DNA of 64,000 nucleotides from Solenopsis invicta. Lineage: Eukaryota; Arthropoda; Insecta; Hymenoptera; Formicidae. Positions 1 through 10,482 of the stretch are shown in pieces (positions within the stretch are counted from its first letter, which is position 1; each line of letters starts with the position of its first letter). The notes under the pieces were generated by a model, which saw only the letters and a list, made by a program, of their open reading frames with translations, did not search any database and was not told where the DNA came from. The DNA lies in NCBI RefSeq assembly GCF_016802725.1, contig NC_052666.1:8988875-9052874 (forward strand), written 5' to 3'. A program made the translations under genes and the position numbers.

Positions 1-533
1 CCCCACTGGTATAGGCCAATAGATCATCAAAATCGATGGAGTATTATGGTGTGGTGCAGCATTGTAAATGGTTATTTGATTGGACCTTATTTTTTTGAAG
101 AGAACGTTGATAGACACAGTTACTTATCGTTGCTAAGAGATCACTTACCAGGCTTATTAGAAGATGTCGACTTAGCAACAAGAGCAAGAATGTGGCTTCA
201 ACAAGATGGTGCTGCACCGCATTATGCACTCATTGTAAGTGCCTTTTTAAATGCTAGTTACAATGACAGATGGATTGGACGAAGGGGTCCAGTTGAATGG
301 CCTCCTTGCTCATCAGATTTGACGTCGCCTGATTTCTTTTTATGGGGATATTGAAAAATGTTGTTTTTGCTGAACGACCAACCACAAGAGATGATTTTAT
401 GGACCGCATTCGTAGAGCTTGTGCAGCCATTCCTAGAGCTACTCTGCTTAGAACTGTGGATAGTTTTCTAAACAGATTGCAGTTATGCCTCGAAGCCAAC
501 GGAGGTAATTTTGAACAATTACTCCGTGGGTAA
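1..533 (+). pseudogene. DD41D-type DDE transposase, 3' part (element e1)
   Basis: The frame is open from the first base and already inside the catalytic domain, so the 5' half lies outside the window. It would cut and rejoin DNA at TA sites in the nucleus. Residues matching the intact relative at 33579-34634 include HWY, DHQ, VWC, the second catalytic Asp in QQDGAAPH, and PPCSSDLTSPDFFLWG; I count 41 residues between the second and third Asp. The frame stops at 354, and homology continues one frame over (342-533) from about GILKNVVF to the C-terminal NGGNFEQLL, so one base was lost near 350. Inactive. It is followed by one copy of the hairpin motif found after the other two members. Superfamily membership (Tc1/mariner-like) is confident; the exact family name is not. 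Confidence 0.8.
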
Positions 534-540
534 TTCATTT

Positions 541-1257
541 AAATTACAGTGTCAATGAGAGGCGAGGGGACTCACGATAATCAAGCACCCTAAAGAAAAC
601 AGAACTTACTACGTCCACGTCGTTGTTTCCGGGTTAGCGTTGTTAACGCTAAAAGTAAGATGAAAGTGCTTTTGACCTTGATATGACCTTCAAAAGGTCA
701 GGTCGAAAGACTAAAAAATCCTTATGCTCATGTAAAAAGTGCCATTGTTTAAGAGCCCATTGTCAAGAAACAGGTTCTGCGGTCAAAAATAGGGTTTACT
801 AATCAAAAAATGCGTTATGAGCCTCAAACAACCTTGAAAATTGACCTCAAGGTCAAGCTAGTCAAAGTGATTAACACTTTTACAATTCATTGACTTTGTT
901 TAACCATTATGCACATTTGTGTTACCCAGAAAACCACGTCATTTCAGAAAAAGTACACCAGATCGTTTTTCAGGCATTTCACCTTCATTTTTTACCTTTC
1001 CAAGGTTGCAAAAACAATTTTTTCATAAGACCAGTGTGATGTAAAATTTTCCGCTCTTTCGAAATCCGCAGTTAAAAATAGGGTGCCCCATTTAAAAAAA
1101 CCATCGTGACCTTGAAATAACCTTCAAAATTGATCTCAAGGTCAAAACCAATGGTACAATTGAATGACCCCCTGTGTCCTGGTCAACTTTTATATAAACC
1201 ATTTTTTTGTAGACACCGTTATTTGGAAGATATTCGGATCCATAGATTAAAAAGACT

Positions 1258-1264
<7 letters not shown>
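541..1264. mobile_element. 3' noncoding region and probable right end of e1
   Basis: Noncoding tail of e1. It contains four perfect TCAAGGTCA sites counting both strands (673-681, 847-855, 1107-1115, 1136-1144) plus weaker ones. The terminal part is similar to 35285-35390 in e3, sharing GATCTCAAGGTC and CCATTTTTTTGTA, which supports a common right end. It appears to end near 1264 (ATTCTG), directly against a TA microsatellite, as expected for TA-targeting elements. The left end is outside the window, so the terminal repeat cannot be confirmed. Confidence 0.55.
555..590 (+). repeat. Single copy of the covarying hairpin/pseudoknot-like motif
   Basis: TGAG, then AGGCGAGGGGA, then CTCA form a stem-loop, followed by ATAATCAAGCACCC. 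The loop GGGG and the trailing CCC could pair. Same layout as the arrays at 31996-32118 and 34651-35166. It starts 21 bases after the transposase stop. Confidence 0.6.

Positions 1265-1311
<47 letters not shown>
1265..1311. repeat. (TA)n microsatellite
   Basis: Uninterrupted TA dinucleotides between the end of e1 and the 25-bp direct repeat. A second (TA)n tract lies at 1354-1414, directly against LTR-like unit A. Confidence 0.95.
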
Positions 1312-1312
<1 letters not shown>

Positions 1313-1314
<2 letters not shown>

Positions 1315-1337
1315 ATGGATAGTTGACGATGCTACGA
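1313..1337 (+). repeat. 25-bp direct repeat, left copy
   Basis: Begins ACATGGATAGTTGACGATGC and ends TACGA. An identical copy is at 5183-5207. The two copies bracket the palindromic pair of LTR-like units and both follow a TA tract. Confidence 0.85.
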
Positions 1338-1349
1338 TGTATATGTGTG

Positions 1350-1414
<65 letters not shown>

Positions 1415-1417
<3 letters not shown>

Positions 1418-3272
1418 GACGTGGCAGTTTTATCTGCCTCGCCACTTCGTCCTCCACCTAAGCATAGCGCAAGGAGGCGCGTGTAACCGGGTCGTGCACT
1501 CAGCGAGAGAGCGAAATCTCCGGCGAGACTGCGGAGCATATTATTTTCATTTACTTATTCGCGGCTTATTTCATGTAACTGCGGACACCTCGACAAACGT
1601 CGCCTAAGGACCAGCAGCGGCGAGGGAGATGGACAGCGGCAAGAAAAGGAGAAGGCGATCGTCCGGCGCACAGGAAGCCGCTGACGGAGAGGAGGACGAG
1701 ACAAGACGTGGCAACAGACAAGCGCCACGCAAAACAGGCTCGCAAGTGGCACAGCTGATGGACAGGCTGGAGCGGACGAACGGCCAAGACAAGTGCCGTC
1801 TTGATGGCGGCTGTCCATTGAGTAGGGTAGCGGCGAAGAATCGTCGCAGGAAAATTCGGCTGCTGTCGTCCGCGAGGACGACGAGAGCGGCGAGGATGTC
1901 GGATGCCGACGGGGACCGCACGACATCTGCGGAGACCCGACACTGTGCTGCCGTGACGTCACGGCTAGATAAGGCCGCGCCGCTTGGCGCAAGGATATCG
2001 CGCACTCTGTGGGTGGGGTAGCGCTCATCGATTGCGCATCGAACGCGATCCTCTCGGCTTTTGTGTGCGACCCGGCGTTCGGCGTAGACGGTGCTATCGG
2101 AAGCAAGAGCGTAGGATATTGTCCTGAGTTACCGGGAAGCGGCTATCGGATGTCCGGCCTGGCGATCTCTGCCCGGGGTCCCTCAAACGAGGAAGAGGAC
2201 CGTGCCGAGAGTCGAGATGACCCGTCTAACCGCTGTGTAAAGCCACGAGCTGTCGGTGTCGACCGGCTCGCGTTCTGAGGTGAAGCCATTGGGTTAGTGT
2301 GCGAGTGCGTCCGCCGCGTGGCGATTGAACGCACCTTGCTTTTTGGTGTTTGACTGGCTCTCCACCTCAAGCACGAGACCTCGTCGAGGCACCCAGCTGT
2401 CGGCTGACGCTTGTGTTTGAGCAGTCCCGCCGTAGAAACTCGCGAACGACCGGCTTCCCGGAAAACCGCAAAGCCTTCGCGCACGTGCGCGAGTCGCGTT
2501 ACGGCCGCCCGAGCTATCGGTGCGTTGTTGTAACGTGTGTGTTGTATTAATTTTGTAGTGCGGTTTCGGCGACTGCGTTGTCGCCGGCGCGACTCCTTTT
2601 TACTGTACGTACTTTGTCTCGGAATTATGTGGTTTGCCTTAGCGAAGGCTCGGCGTTCGCGTTCTTGCCGCGCCGTTCAGAACGCGCGTGATTGGCTACC
2701 GCGCTTTGCGTGGGACCAGTCGTCGTGATCGACGCGTTTAGCGTAATTATGATATGAGTTAAGATAATTCCCGCGTCCGGCTTATTATTTTTTTTTAGCC
2801 AACTCCTGATCTCTTTTGTTTTTCTTCTTTAGGTTGGCTTATAATTTTCCTTACTCTGCGGTAGGCCGTCTCTATTGTATACTGCAATATATGTGATCTC
2901 TACCAGTTACATCGGCCTAGCTTCGCTTAATTTCTCGCCTACCCGTTTCCTCCCGTAAGAGAGCCGCTTCGTCCCTGTCCCCGCTATACCGCCCCTCCAC
3001 TGGTTAGAGGAGCTAGCTGGCCGCGTGCGAGCGACGATTTCGCGCTTTGGCATGACAAATTATCGCATGTTGTAGGTCCGCGTTTGGCATTAGAGAATGT
3101 ACCCGGCGACGCAACCAGTATAATCGCGTCTGGCGCCCAATTTCGTGGTTTGGTGTGTACGCAGTCATCGGTACTTTCATCGCTCTCGCGCGCGCTTCGT
3201 GTATAGTCTCCGCGATATTGTTTGATCGCGTGTTTCGCCGTTGCTCTCCGGCGTAGAATAAAATACGTGACA
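1415..3272 (+). mobile_element. LTR-like unit A (TG...CA), about 1.86 kb
   Basis: The unit starts TGTGACGT and ends ACGTGACA, i.e. TG...CA with short imperfect inverted ends, as in LTRs. It is GC-rich against AT-rich surroundings. It carries a perfect CRE/ATF palindrome TGACGTCA (1954-1961) followed by TAGATAAGG, and AATAAA near the end (3257-3262), a plausible enhancer/promoter and poly(A) arrangement. Unit B (3291-5162) is an inverted, clearly diverged homologue; 27705-29406, 53950-54360 and 18583-18700 look related. No polymerase or gag is recognised inside. Best reading: solo LTR of an unidentified retroelement; a large nonautonomous element is possible. Confidence 0.55.
1954..1961. promoter_or_regulatory. 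CRE/ATF-like palindrome in unit A
   Basis: TGACGTCA. It is conserved at the equivalent place in unit B (4614-4621) while much surrounding sequence differs. A role as LTR enhancer is inferred. Confidence 0.4.
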
Positions 3273-3290
3273 ATATATATATATATAGAC
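3273..3290. repeat. AT-rich centre of the A/B palindrome
   Basis: ATATATATATATATAGAC separates the two inverted units and is the symmetry centre of the roughly 3.75-kb inverted repeat. Confidence 0.8.
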
Positions 3291-5162
3291 TGTCACGTAC
3301 TTTTCCGACGCCGGAGAGCAACGGCGAAGTACGCGATCAAACAAGGTAGCGGAGACGCGCGCGAGAGCGACGAGAATACCGATAGATATATTCCAACCAA
3401 ATCGCGAAATTGGGCGCCTGACGCGATAATACCGATCGCGTCTCCGGGTTCACTCTTCCACTCTAAAAACGGCTTAACAACACGCGAGAACGGGTAATGC
3501 CGAAACGCGAAATCGTCGCTCGGACGCGGCCAGCTAGCTCCTCTAACCGGCAGAGGGACGGGGCAGCGGAGACAGGGACGAAGCGGCTCTCTTACGGGAG
3601 ACGACGGGTAGGCGAGAAACTAAATAACGTCAGGCCGATGTAACAGACAGAGATCACATATATTGCAGATAATAGAAACAGCATACAATAAAATAAGAGA
3701 AAAAAAGAAAAGCGGTTAACGTACGAAAGAAAGACACAGTGATAAGGCGTTGATCCAAGGAATTAATAATCCAGACGCGGGAATTATTTCAACTCAGACC
3801 GTAATTACGCTACACGCGCCGATCACGACGACTGGTCCCGCGCGAAGCGCGGCAGCCAATCACGCGCGCTCTGACCGGCGCGGCAAGAACACGAATGCAG
3901 AGCCTCCGCTAAGGCGAGCAACGCAATTCTGAGACGGAAGTGCGTACAGTAAAAGATTCGCGCCGACGACAACGCAGTCGCCGGAACCGCATTACAAAAT
4001 TAATAGACCACGCGCGATACACCAAGTCACCGATATCTCGGACGGCCGTATGATCACGGCCGTAACACGACTCACGCACATGCGCGAGGGCTTTGCGGCT
4101 TCCCGAGAAGCCGGTCGTTCGCGAGCTTCTACGGCGGGACGGCTCAAACACACGCGGCAGCCGACAGCTGGGTGCCTCGACGAGGTCTCGGGCTTGAGGT
4201 GGAGAGCCAGCCAAACACTAAGAAGCAAGGTGCGTTCAATCGCCACGCGGCGGACGCACTCGCACACTAACCTAATGGCTCCACCTCAGAACGCGAGCGG
4301 GTCGACACCGACAGCTCGTGGCTTTACACGAGTGTTAGACGGGTCACCTCGACTTCAGCACGGTTCTTCCTCCGTTCCTCGATCCGCGGGGCTTGTCCGG
4401 GCCTGGCACACTCGACGATAGCCGCTCCCGATATCTCCAGCCGATATCTCGCACGCTCGCTCACGCTTCGCACCGCAGGGATCGCCGGGTCGCACGCAAA
4501 AGCCGAGAGGATCGCGCTCGATGCGCGATCGATGAGCGCTACCCCTCCTACAGGGTGCACGATATCCTTGCGCCTAGCGGCGCGGCCTATCAGCGGCCGC
4601 CTTTATCTAGCCGTGACGTCACGGCAGCGCAGTGTCGGGTCTCCGCAGGTGTCGTGCGGTCCCCGTCGGCATCCGACATCCTCGTTGTTCTCGTCGTCCC
4701 TGCGGACGATCGCAGCAGAATTTTCCCCGCGACGACTCTTCGCCGCTACACTCTTTGATGGACAGCCGGCATTCGACGGCCCTCGTCCTGGCCGTTCGTC
4801 CGCCCCAGCCTGTCCATCAGCTGTGCCACTCGCGAGCCTCCCTTGCGTGGCGCTTATCTGTCGCCACGTCTTATCTCCTCCTCTCCGTCGGCGTTTTCCG
4901 ATGCGCCGGCCCTGGACGATCGCCCTCTCCTTTCCCGGTCGCTGTCCGTCTCCCTCGCCGCTACTGGTCCTTCGGCGGCGCTTGTCGAGGTGCCCGCGGT
5001 TACATAAAAGAAGCCGCGAATGTTTAAATAAAATAACACGCAACGCAGTCCCGCCGGAGATTTCGCTCTCTCGTTGAGTGCACGGCCCGGTCGTTCGCGC
5101 CTCCTCGCGCTACGCTTAGGCGGAGGACGAAGTGGCGAGGCAGATAAAACTGTCACGTCACA
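3291..5162 (-). mobile_element. LTR-like unit B, inverted homologue of A
   Basis: Reading the minus strand, the unit starts TGTGACGTGACA and ends with an ACGTGACA equivalent (plus strand TGTCACGT at 3291). It matches unit A along its whole length in the opposite direction, but with many substitutions and small indels, so it is not a recent exact duplication. It keeps the TGACGTCA site. The right flank is (TA)n at 5163-5182, then the second 25-bp direct repeat. Confidence 0.55.
4603..5043 (-). CDS. Reading frame of unknown meaning inside LTR-like unit B
   Basis: A 146-codon frame, basic then acidic, ending in CRDVTAR. No domain recognised. The last 40 or so codons have a same-frame counterpart in unit A (1829-1972, ending CCRDVTAR with a stop at the same place), although many of the differences change the amino acid. 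In unit A the upstream frame is interrupted. GC-rich DNA makes long chance frames common, so this is weak evidence of coding; a leader or gag-like relic is only one possibility. Confidence 0.15.
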   Translation of the reverse strand: MRVILFKHSRLLLCNRGHLDKRRRRTSSGEGDGQRPGKERAIVQGRRIGKRRRRGGDKTWRQISATQGRLASGTADGQAGADERPGRGPSNAGCPSKSVAAKSRRGENSAAIVRRDDENNEDVGCRRGPHDTCGDPTLRCRDVTAR

Positions 5163-5182
5163 ATACATATATATATATATAT

Positions 5183-5207
5183 ACATGGATAGTTGACGAT
5201 GCTACGA
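5183..5207 (+). repeat. 25-bp direct repeat, right copy
   Basis: Identical to 1313-1337. Sequence diverges immediately after it (GAGCTC here, TGTATA in the left copy). Confidence 0.85.
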
Positions 5208-6092
5208 GAGCTCACAAAAGTATCGCGGTTTCGTAGGAGCGCGGGCGTGGTCGACGTCCGGCATGCCGTGTGGTTTGCAACGTGGTGGATGTGGTTTCAC
5301 CGTACGGTTCGCGGGCTAGTCTTTGTGTCAGGCCGGATTCCCACGCAATATGGCGATCGTGAAGGGATCGTTGCAGTTAGGGCTGAATGCGCGACAAACC
5401 AACAAGTAAACTTGACCCGGACCCCGAACACGGCAGTCGCGGTTTTGGTGGGTGTCGCGATGCGAGGAGGTTGGCTTCCGGATAGCTGGGGACCTGCTCG
5501 CTGATCAAGACTCTTGGTTTTTGAGCGGGTTCTCGCTTTTCGGACGGCTGTGTGTTCAGGACGGATCGGCGTCGGAGGCGGAGCAATCTTTCGCCGCGGC
5601 CAAGCACTCTTCGACCGTTGTTCCGTTTTTGGGAACGGAGTGTCGCCAGCGCAGTGGATCGTTTTCGGAATGCTGGTTAGTGACGGAGTCGCTTTTTCTT
5701 GGCGTGACGGTCCTATTTATACCGAACGACTCCGCTCCCTTCGTTATCTTTTGGCGCTCGACGTCGGAGTAGAGAAGACCGCGTGTCTTCCGAGTGCGCG
5801 TGCGCGCCGACTCAGCGCGTGCAATGGCTCGGCGCATCTCTTCTGGCGGTGTTTGCCGCCAGGCGGTATGTCTGTATTTGAACTTAAAAATAGGTATCCG
5901 TGGTACCCCCTGTTATGGCTCGGCGGCCTTTCCGCTTGATGTTTGCCGGGATGATGCTTGCTACGGGGTGCATCGTCACAAACTAAAATGCTTTGACTCG
6001 TATGTGAATAACTGCGCGATTCGCATAAGTAAATTAATGATCTAACTAAAATGAACGGACTTATGCAACTGCATGGATTCGCATGAATAATT
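5208..6092. other. No gene recognised
   Basis: Moderately GC-rich. TATTTATA at about 5712 and short unrelated frames are visible. Texture resembles LTR or TE regulatory DNA, but no homology, terminal repeat or domain can be supported. Confidence 0.3.
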
Positions 6093-6806
6093 CACTAACA
6101 AGGAAATTAACGGAATTGTCCGCCTCAGATTAAAACAAGCTTTTAATATGTTGTAGTACAGATAAAAATAAGGGACACGTATTTTTTTATACGTGCCCAT
6201 ACGCACTTTGAGGAGGTGAAACCCTTTGAAGAAAATCGGTTTTTTCTTTTAAAGCATATACTGTCGAAACTATAAGAGATAGAAAAAAAAGGTTTTAATT
6301 AAAAGTTGAATGACTTGAAGAGTAATTTATAACAGCGGAAAAAAATAAAAAAAATTTATTTTTTTAATACTTTTCTCTCACCACTAATCTATTTTTTTTA
6401 TTTTATTTTTTTTATAAGCAAAATAAAACTAATTTGATTACAAATTCAATGGTATATGATAAAGTTACAATACGACATTCCCATTTTCAAAAAATAATTA
6501 AAAACCTCTCTACGCATGGTACGCGCACCCGTCCGCGCGTTTGTGCGCTACGGAAGTGACTCCCCTCTGATTTCGACGTGCCTTTAATATGTTGCACAGA
6601 TTAAAATAAGGGACACGTATTTTTTTACACGTGCCTTAATACACTTTTAGGGTAAAATACCCCTTTGAAGAAAATCGGGTTTTTTCTTTCGAAGCGTGTA
6701 TCGTCGAAACTATAAGAAATAGAGAAAAATGTTCTCAATAAAAGTTGAATGCATGTTTTTTTTGCGTGAGATGATAAAAACATTTCGAGGACAGTCTGTG
6801 TCTAAC

Positions 6807-6953
6807 GGGCCGATCCCGATAGCACACGGGACCAATAGCACACCACCACTCATAGCGGCCGATGACTAAAGTTTTTCCGTTGGTTGGGTTAGATTAATCA
6901 AGATGATTGATTGGTTAGTGGGCTATGGCAACGTGCGCTATCGGATCCCGTCC
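6807..6953. mobile_element. 147-bp MITE with 9-bp target duplication
   Basis: Terminal inverted repeats GGGCCGATCCCGATAGC and (right end inverted) GGACGGGATCCGATAGC. It is bracketed by GTGTCTAAC at 6798-6806 and 6954-6962. The uninterrupted site survives in the opposite fold-back arm (plus strand near 7500, GTTAGACACAGACTG). A second copy is at 54877-55019. Nine-base duplications fit a Mutator-like superfamily, but no autonomous partner is here. Confidence 0.85.
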
Positions 6954-6962
6954 GTGTCTAAC

Positions 6963-7489
6963 ATGAAAATGCAGACATCGAGAAAAACAATAACGTAACT
7001 CTTAAATCTATACATGTCAATACTGCCGAGACGTAAACATTCTATTTTAAGATAGGAAATGACCCAAAGTGCACGCGCCAGTAGCGTGATTATGCATATT
7101 TCTGCACTAATCAAATTTAATAAACTTTAATTAACTTAAATAAACATTAATTGAATTGTATAAATGCAGTATAAAAGATGAAATTTTTAACTAATTTTTG
7201 AATTAGTTTTATGTTAATTCTCTTGTTGTTAGTTGATGAGCTGGCGTTAGATAGTGAAGGTATGGAATGTGTGAGTAACAATTTTTTGTAATCCAAGTCT
7301 CCTTATCTGTAAAATGTTGAAGAGAACAAATATTCTAGTCAAATCATGTAGAGCAGTAAATAAATGTTTAATTTATATTAATTACATATTATTTTCTAAA
7401 CAAGAAATTAATGTTTTACAACACCATAATTGTTGTTATTCTTCACTGTAGTGTTGTTTTATTTTGTAGTAAATGTTTTTCTCGATGTC
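6963..7489. other. Central spacer of the fold-back element
   Basis: AT-rich, noncoding, with no recognised motif. The inverted match with the opposite arm resumes at both edges through the ATGTCTGC/GCAGACAT block. Confidence 0.5.
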
Positions 7490-8219
7490 TGCGTTTTCAT
7501 GTTAGACACAGACTGTCCTGGAAATGTTTCTGTCATCTTATGCGAGAAAAACATGCATTCAACTTTCATTAAGAACATTTTTCTCTATTTCTTATAGTTC
7601 CGACGATACACACTTCAAAAGAAAAAAACCCGATTTTCTTCAAAAGGGTGTTTCACCCTTAAAAGTGTATTAGAAAACGTGTAAAGAAACACGTGTCCTT
7701 TATTTTAATCTGTGCAACATATTAAAGGCACGTCAAAATCGGAGGGAGTCACTTCCGTAGCGCACAAACGCGCGGACGGGTGCGCATACCGTGCGTATAG
7801 AGAGATTTTTAATTATTTTTAAAAAATGAGAATATCGTATCATTACTTTATTATATACAGTTAAGTTTGTAATAAAATAAGCTTTATTTTCCTTAAAAAA
7901 ATAAAAATTTTGAAAAAAAATAGGCAAATGATAAGAAAAAATATTTAAAAAATATTAAAAAAAAATTTTTTTCCGCTGTTATAACTTACTCTTCAAGTCA
8001 TTCAACTTTCATTTAAAATATTTTTTTCTATCTCTTATAGTTTTGACGGTATACGCTTTGAAAGAAAAAAACCAATTTTCTTCAAAGGAGTGTTTCATCC
8101 CCTTAAAGTGCGTATAGGCATGTATAAAAAAATACGTGTCCCTTATATTTATTTATACTACAACATATTAAAAGCTCGTTTTAATCTGAAGCGGAACTTC
8201 CGTTAGTTTCTTTGTAAGA

Positions 8220-9103
8220 ATCGGATAAGAATTGAACGAATCCGGATGACAACTTAAAGACTAAACAGACGGACTTGTATAATTCAATATACGCTCAAAT
8301 ATACTTAAGCAAAATTGCCATGAGATGGCGAACTCAAGAAACGGTTAAACGGGCTGCGAGTGACCCGCGCGACAGGCGATCGCAACCGTGGAATCGCTGA
8401 CTTGGAACGCGGAGGACGGTTCCGCGATACGCAAGGGTAGTCAACACTGGAAATCTAAGTCATCTTACTCCGTGGGTTGTGGGACACCTCGTGGAATTCG
8501 GTTTACACAAGAGCCGGACAAGTGGGAACGGCGTCGAGTATCTCTGACGACGGTGTTGGTTCCGAGAATCCCCGGGAACGGAAATACTAGACGGACGGAT
8601 CCTATTAGCCAAAAATAGCCGGCTGCAGGAACGACGACAATTTCCATCGCGGAAGGCGAATGGGCCGAGAATTCCCAGCCGCTAGGAACGACGAGTATGT
8701 CCGTCGTAAGGTAGTTGGAACGAGAATACTCGTTCCCGAGGAGATGCTCAAGAATGCCCAAGCTAGGAAGCGCCGAATATAGCCGGCGCTGGAGAGGAGT
8801 AAGTGCGAGATTGGTGGCTCGGTGATCTGACTTTAGTTGCTCACTGCCGGCTTATACATCGATCCGCGTGGTTGGACGCACCAATCAGCGCGCACGGTCG
8901 GGCCGACCGGAGTGGGAACGCTTACCGAACGTGGCGCTCGTGCGCGTAATCGCGGTGAGGTTAGCCAGACGTACGCATGTGCTCGATCTTACACGTGATG
9001 GTCGGTGTTCGGACCAAAGTGACGGTACAGTGGAGGGCGCAACGTTAGAAATAATTAAATTAAACAATAAAAAGCTCCAGGAAACGCTCGTATCGTGATT
9101 AAA
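8220..9103. other. No gene recognised
   Basis: Part of this stretch (about 8340-9050) is GC-rich, with CCAATCAGCG at 8880-8890 and a nearby TTATACA. No domain, terminal repeat or match elsewhere in the window could be established. Confidence 0.3.
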
Positions 9104-9725
9104 CACAAAATATAATAATAGACCGTCAGTTTAACGAGTCAAATTAAGTAAACGATTTAATTCAAGATTTAAATTTTACAATAATACAGTAAACAGTTAC
9201 GTAGGAACGTTTCGGTTCTACTTAGCCTTCATCAGCCTATAAGATTCGTTTCTAATTATAATAAAATTCAAATGTTCATTATTTTTACAAAAAAAATTTT
9301 TTTTCTTCTGTTTAAAATATTTAAAGATAACAAATTTTCCCTAAACTATGTAAAATTGTCCCCATGTGTCGCATACCGTCTGTGATTTTTTTGATAGCAA
9401 ACAGGCACTCTAGTGTATCGGATGTAAATTTGCGTGTGTGCGTGTGTGTGCAAGTGTTGTTAATCCATTCCTTCTTATGGTGGAAGAAAGAGAGCCATAA
9501 TCCAAGCAGCACAATTTTTCTTACATGATGAACCTCACAAAATTACTTGTGACTTCATATGTAATTTTATTTGACAACCGTAGTATTAGCCACTCTCCGT
9601 TTGTAATTAGTCAATCAGTATTAGTCAATCTCCGTTTTGTTTTTATGCACTTTGATGAAATTGTTAATTTTGTTTATGCATCTGTAGCCAATTGTAAACG
9701 TGTTTTCATCTAACAAAGATGCTGT
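9104..9725 (-). mobile_element. Penelope-like element, inverted 5' flank
   Basis: 9104-9583 is an inverted copy of 14363-14845, and 9633-9700 is an inverted copy of about 10075-10145 in the GIY-YIG coding part. An inverted partial copy ahead of the direct copy is a known Penelope arrangement. On the minus strand it carries a hammerhead-like core (9196-9243). A GT-rich tract lies near 9434-9451. Confidence 0.65.
9196..9243 (-). ncRNA. Hammerhead-ribozyme-like motif of the Penelope terminus
   Basis: Minus strand shows the CTGATGA core, a GGCT...ACC stem II with one mismatch, GAAAC, then CGTTCCTACG and GTA as a possible stem III and cleavage triplet. Hammerheads in Penelope-like elements are established knowledge. 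Stem I is weak here, so activity is doubtful. The partner copy at about 14709-14755 has lost the core (CTGAAAA...CAAAAT). Confidence 0.55.
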
Positions 9726-10062
9726 TCTTCCAGAAATATTTTGAATGTAGAGGACGACAAAAAATTTTTTTGTGTTCTTATCTTTTTTTGTCTAGATCTT
9801 GATCATTTGTGTCTTTGATAGTGATGGATGCAAGTTTTGTGTTTAATAAATTTTTTATTCTTATTCCAATATATTTGAAAATAAATTCCAGAGAATATCT
9901 TTTTTTTTTAAAGTAGTTCAATAATTAATTCCAAATTTTTTTGTTGGAAAGTAGGGTGAGATAACAATAGCGTTCTATCTACCATACTATAAACTATTCC
10001 AATTTTAGCATATTGGATGATGAAAAAAAAATGATAAGTAACGACCAAAAAAATTTTTTTTT
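9726..10062. other. AT-rich junction between inverted and direct Penelope parts
   Basis: Low-complexity AT-rich DNA with no supported gene; probably degraded Penelope sequence. Confidence 0.4.
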
Positions 10063-10482
10063 ATGAAACCAATCGATAACAGATGCATAAACAAAATTAA
10101 CAATATTATCAAAATGCATAAAGACAAAACGAAGAATGATTGCAGTAACAAGTCTTTTACAAAATTTTTTGCAATAATTGTAATGCTACATATGTGGGGC
10201 AGACAAAGAGATAGTGGAGGACTTGAACAAAAGAGCATACGTCATTAATAATATTAAACTTGACTCTTCAAAAAACTCAGTTATAACAAACTATAGAATA
10301 TTTTTTGACCACTCTTTTAATTGGAAGGAAATTAAAATTTTTGACACCAAAGAAAATTACCATAAAAGATTAATTTCGGAAATGATACATATAAAATAAC
10401 AAACAAACGGACTAAACTTACAGAATGATACAAAACTTCTTCACGATTCTTATTTTTGTTTACTTGACTCGTTCAAAGACAA
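10063..10482 (+). pseudogene. Penelope-like GIY-YIG endonuclease, degraded
   Basis: Pieces in shifting frames match the C-terminus of Penelope-like polyproteins: RCINKINNIIKMHKDKT, then CNNCNATYVGQTKR at about 10171, then SVITN, FNWKEIKIFD and YHKRLISEMIHIK, a TAA, and QTNGLNLQND. The YVGQT block is the GIY-YIG nuclease signature that nicks DNA for target-primed reverse transcription. Several stops and shifts make it inactive. No reverse transcriptase domain remains. A much better preserved relative is at 51907-52392. Confidence 0.75.

Larger units (their letters stand above)
6093..8219. mobile_element. Fold-back element with long inverted arms, self-nested
   Basis: Two arms of roughly 700 bp (about 6093-6800 and 7490-8219) are inverted copies. 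The outer end reads CTAACAAGGAAATTAACGG left and CCGTTAGTTTCTTTGTAAG right. Within each arm a second, similar terminus appears (about 6555 and 7750) with the same inner block: TTTAATATGTTG, then an A-rich run and AAGGGACACGTATTTTTT. This looks like a member of the family inserted in another member. No transposase or credible frame. Superfamily unknown. Confidence 0.7.

Noticed and set aside
1130..1607. Long frames rich in Tyr-Ile
   Set aside because: They are translations of (TA)n microsatellites in both strands. Same for 25208-25473 and 29910-30294.
1555..2484. Several frames over 100 codons in LTR-like unit A
   Set aside because: They overlap on both strands in GC-rich DNA, have no domain, and are not conserved as frames in unit B, apart from the short tail noted separately.
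3133..3146. Lysine-tRNA primer-binding site (TGGCGCCCAAT)
   Set aside because: It lies inside the unit, before its CA end, and no LTR end stands directly in front of it.
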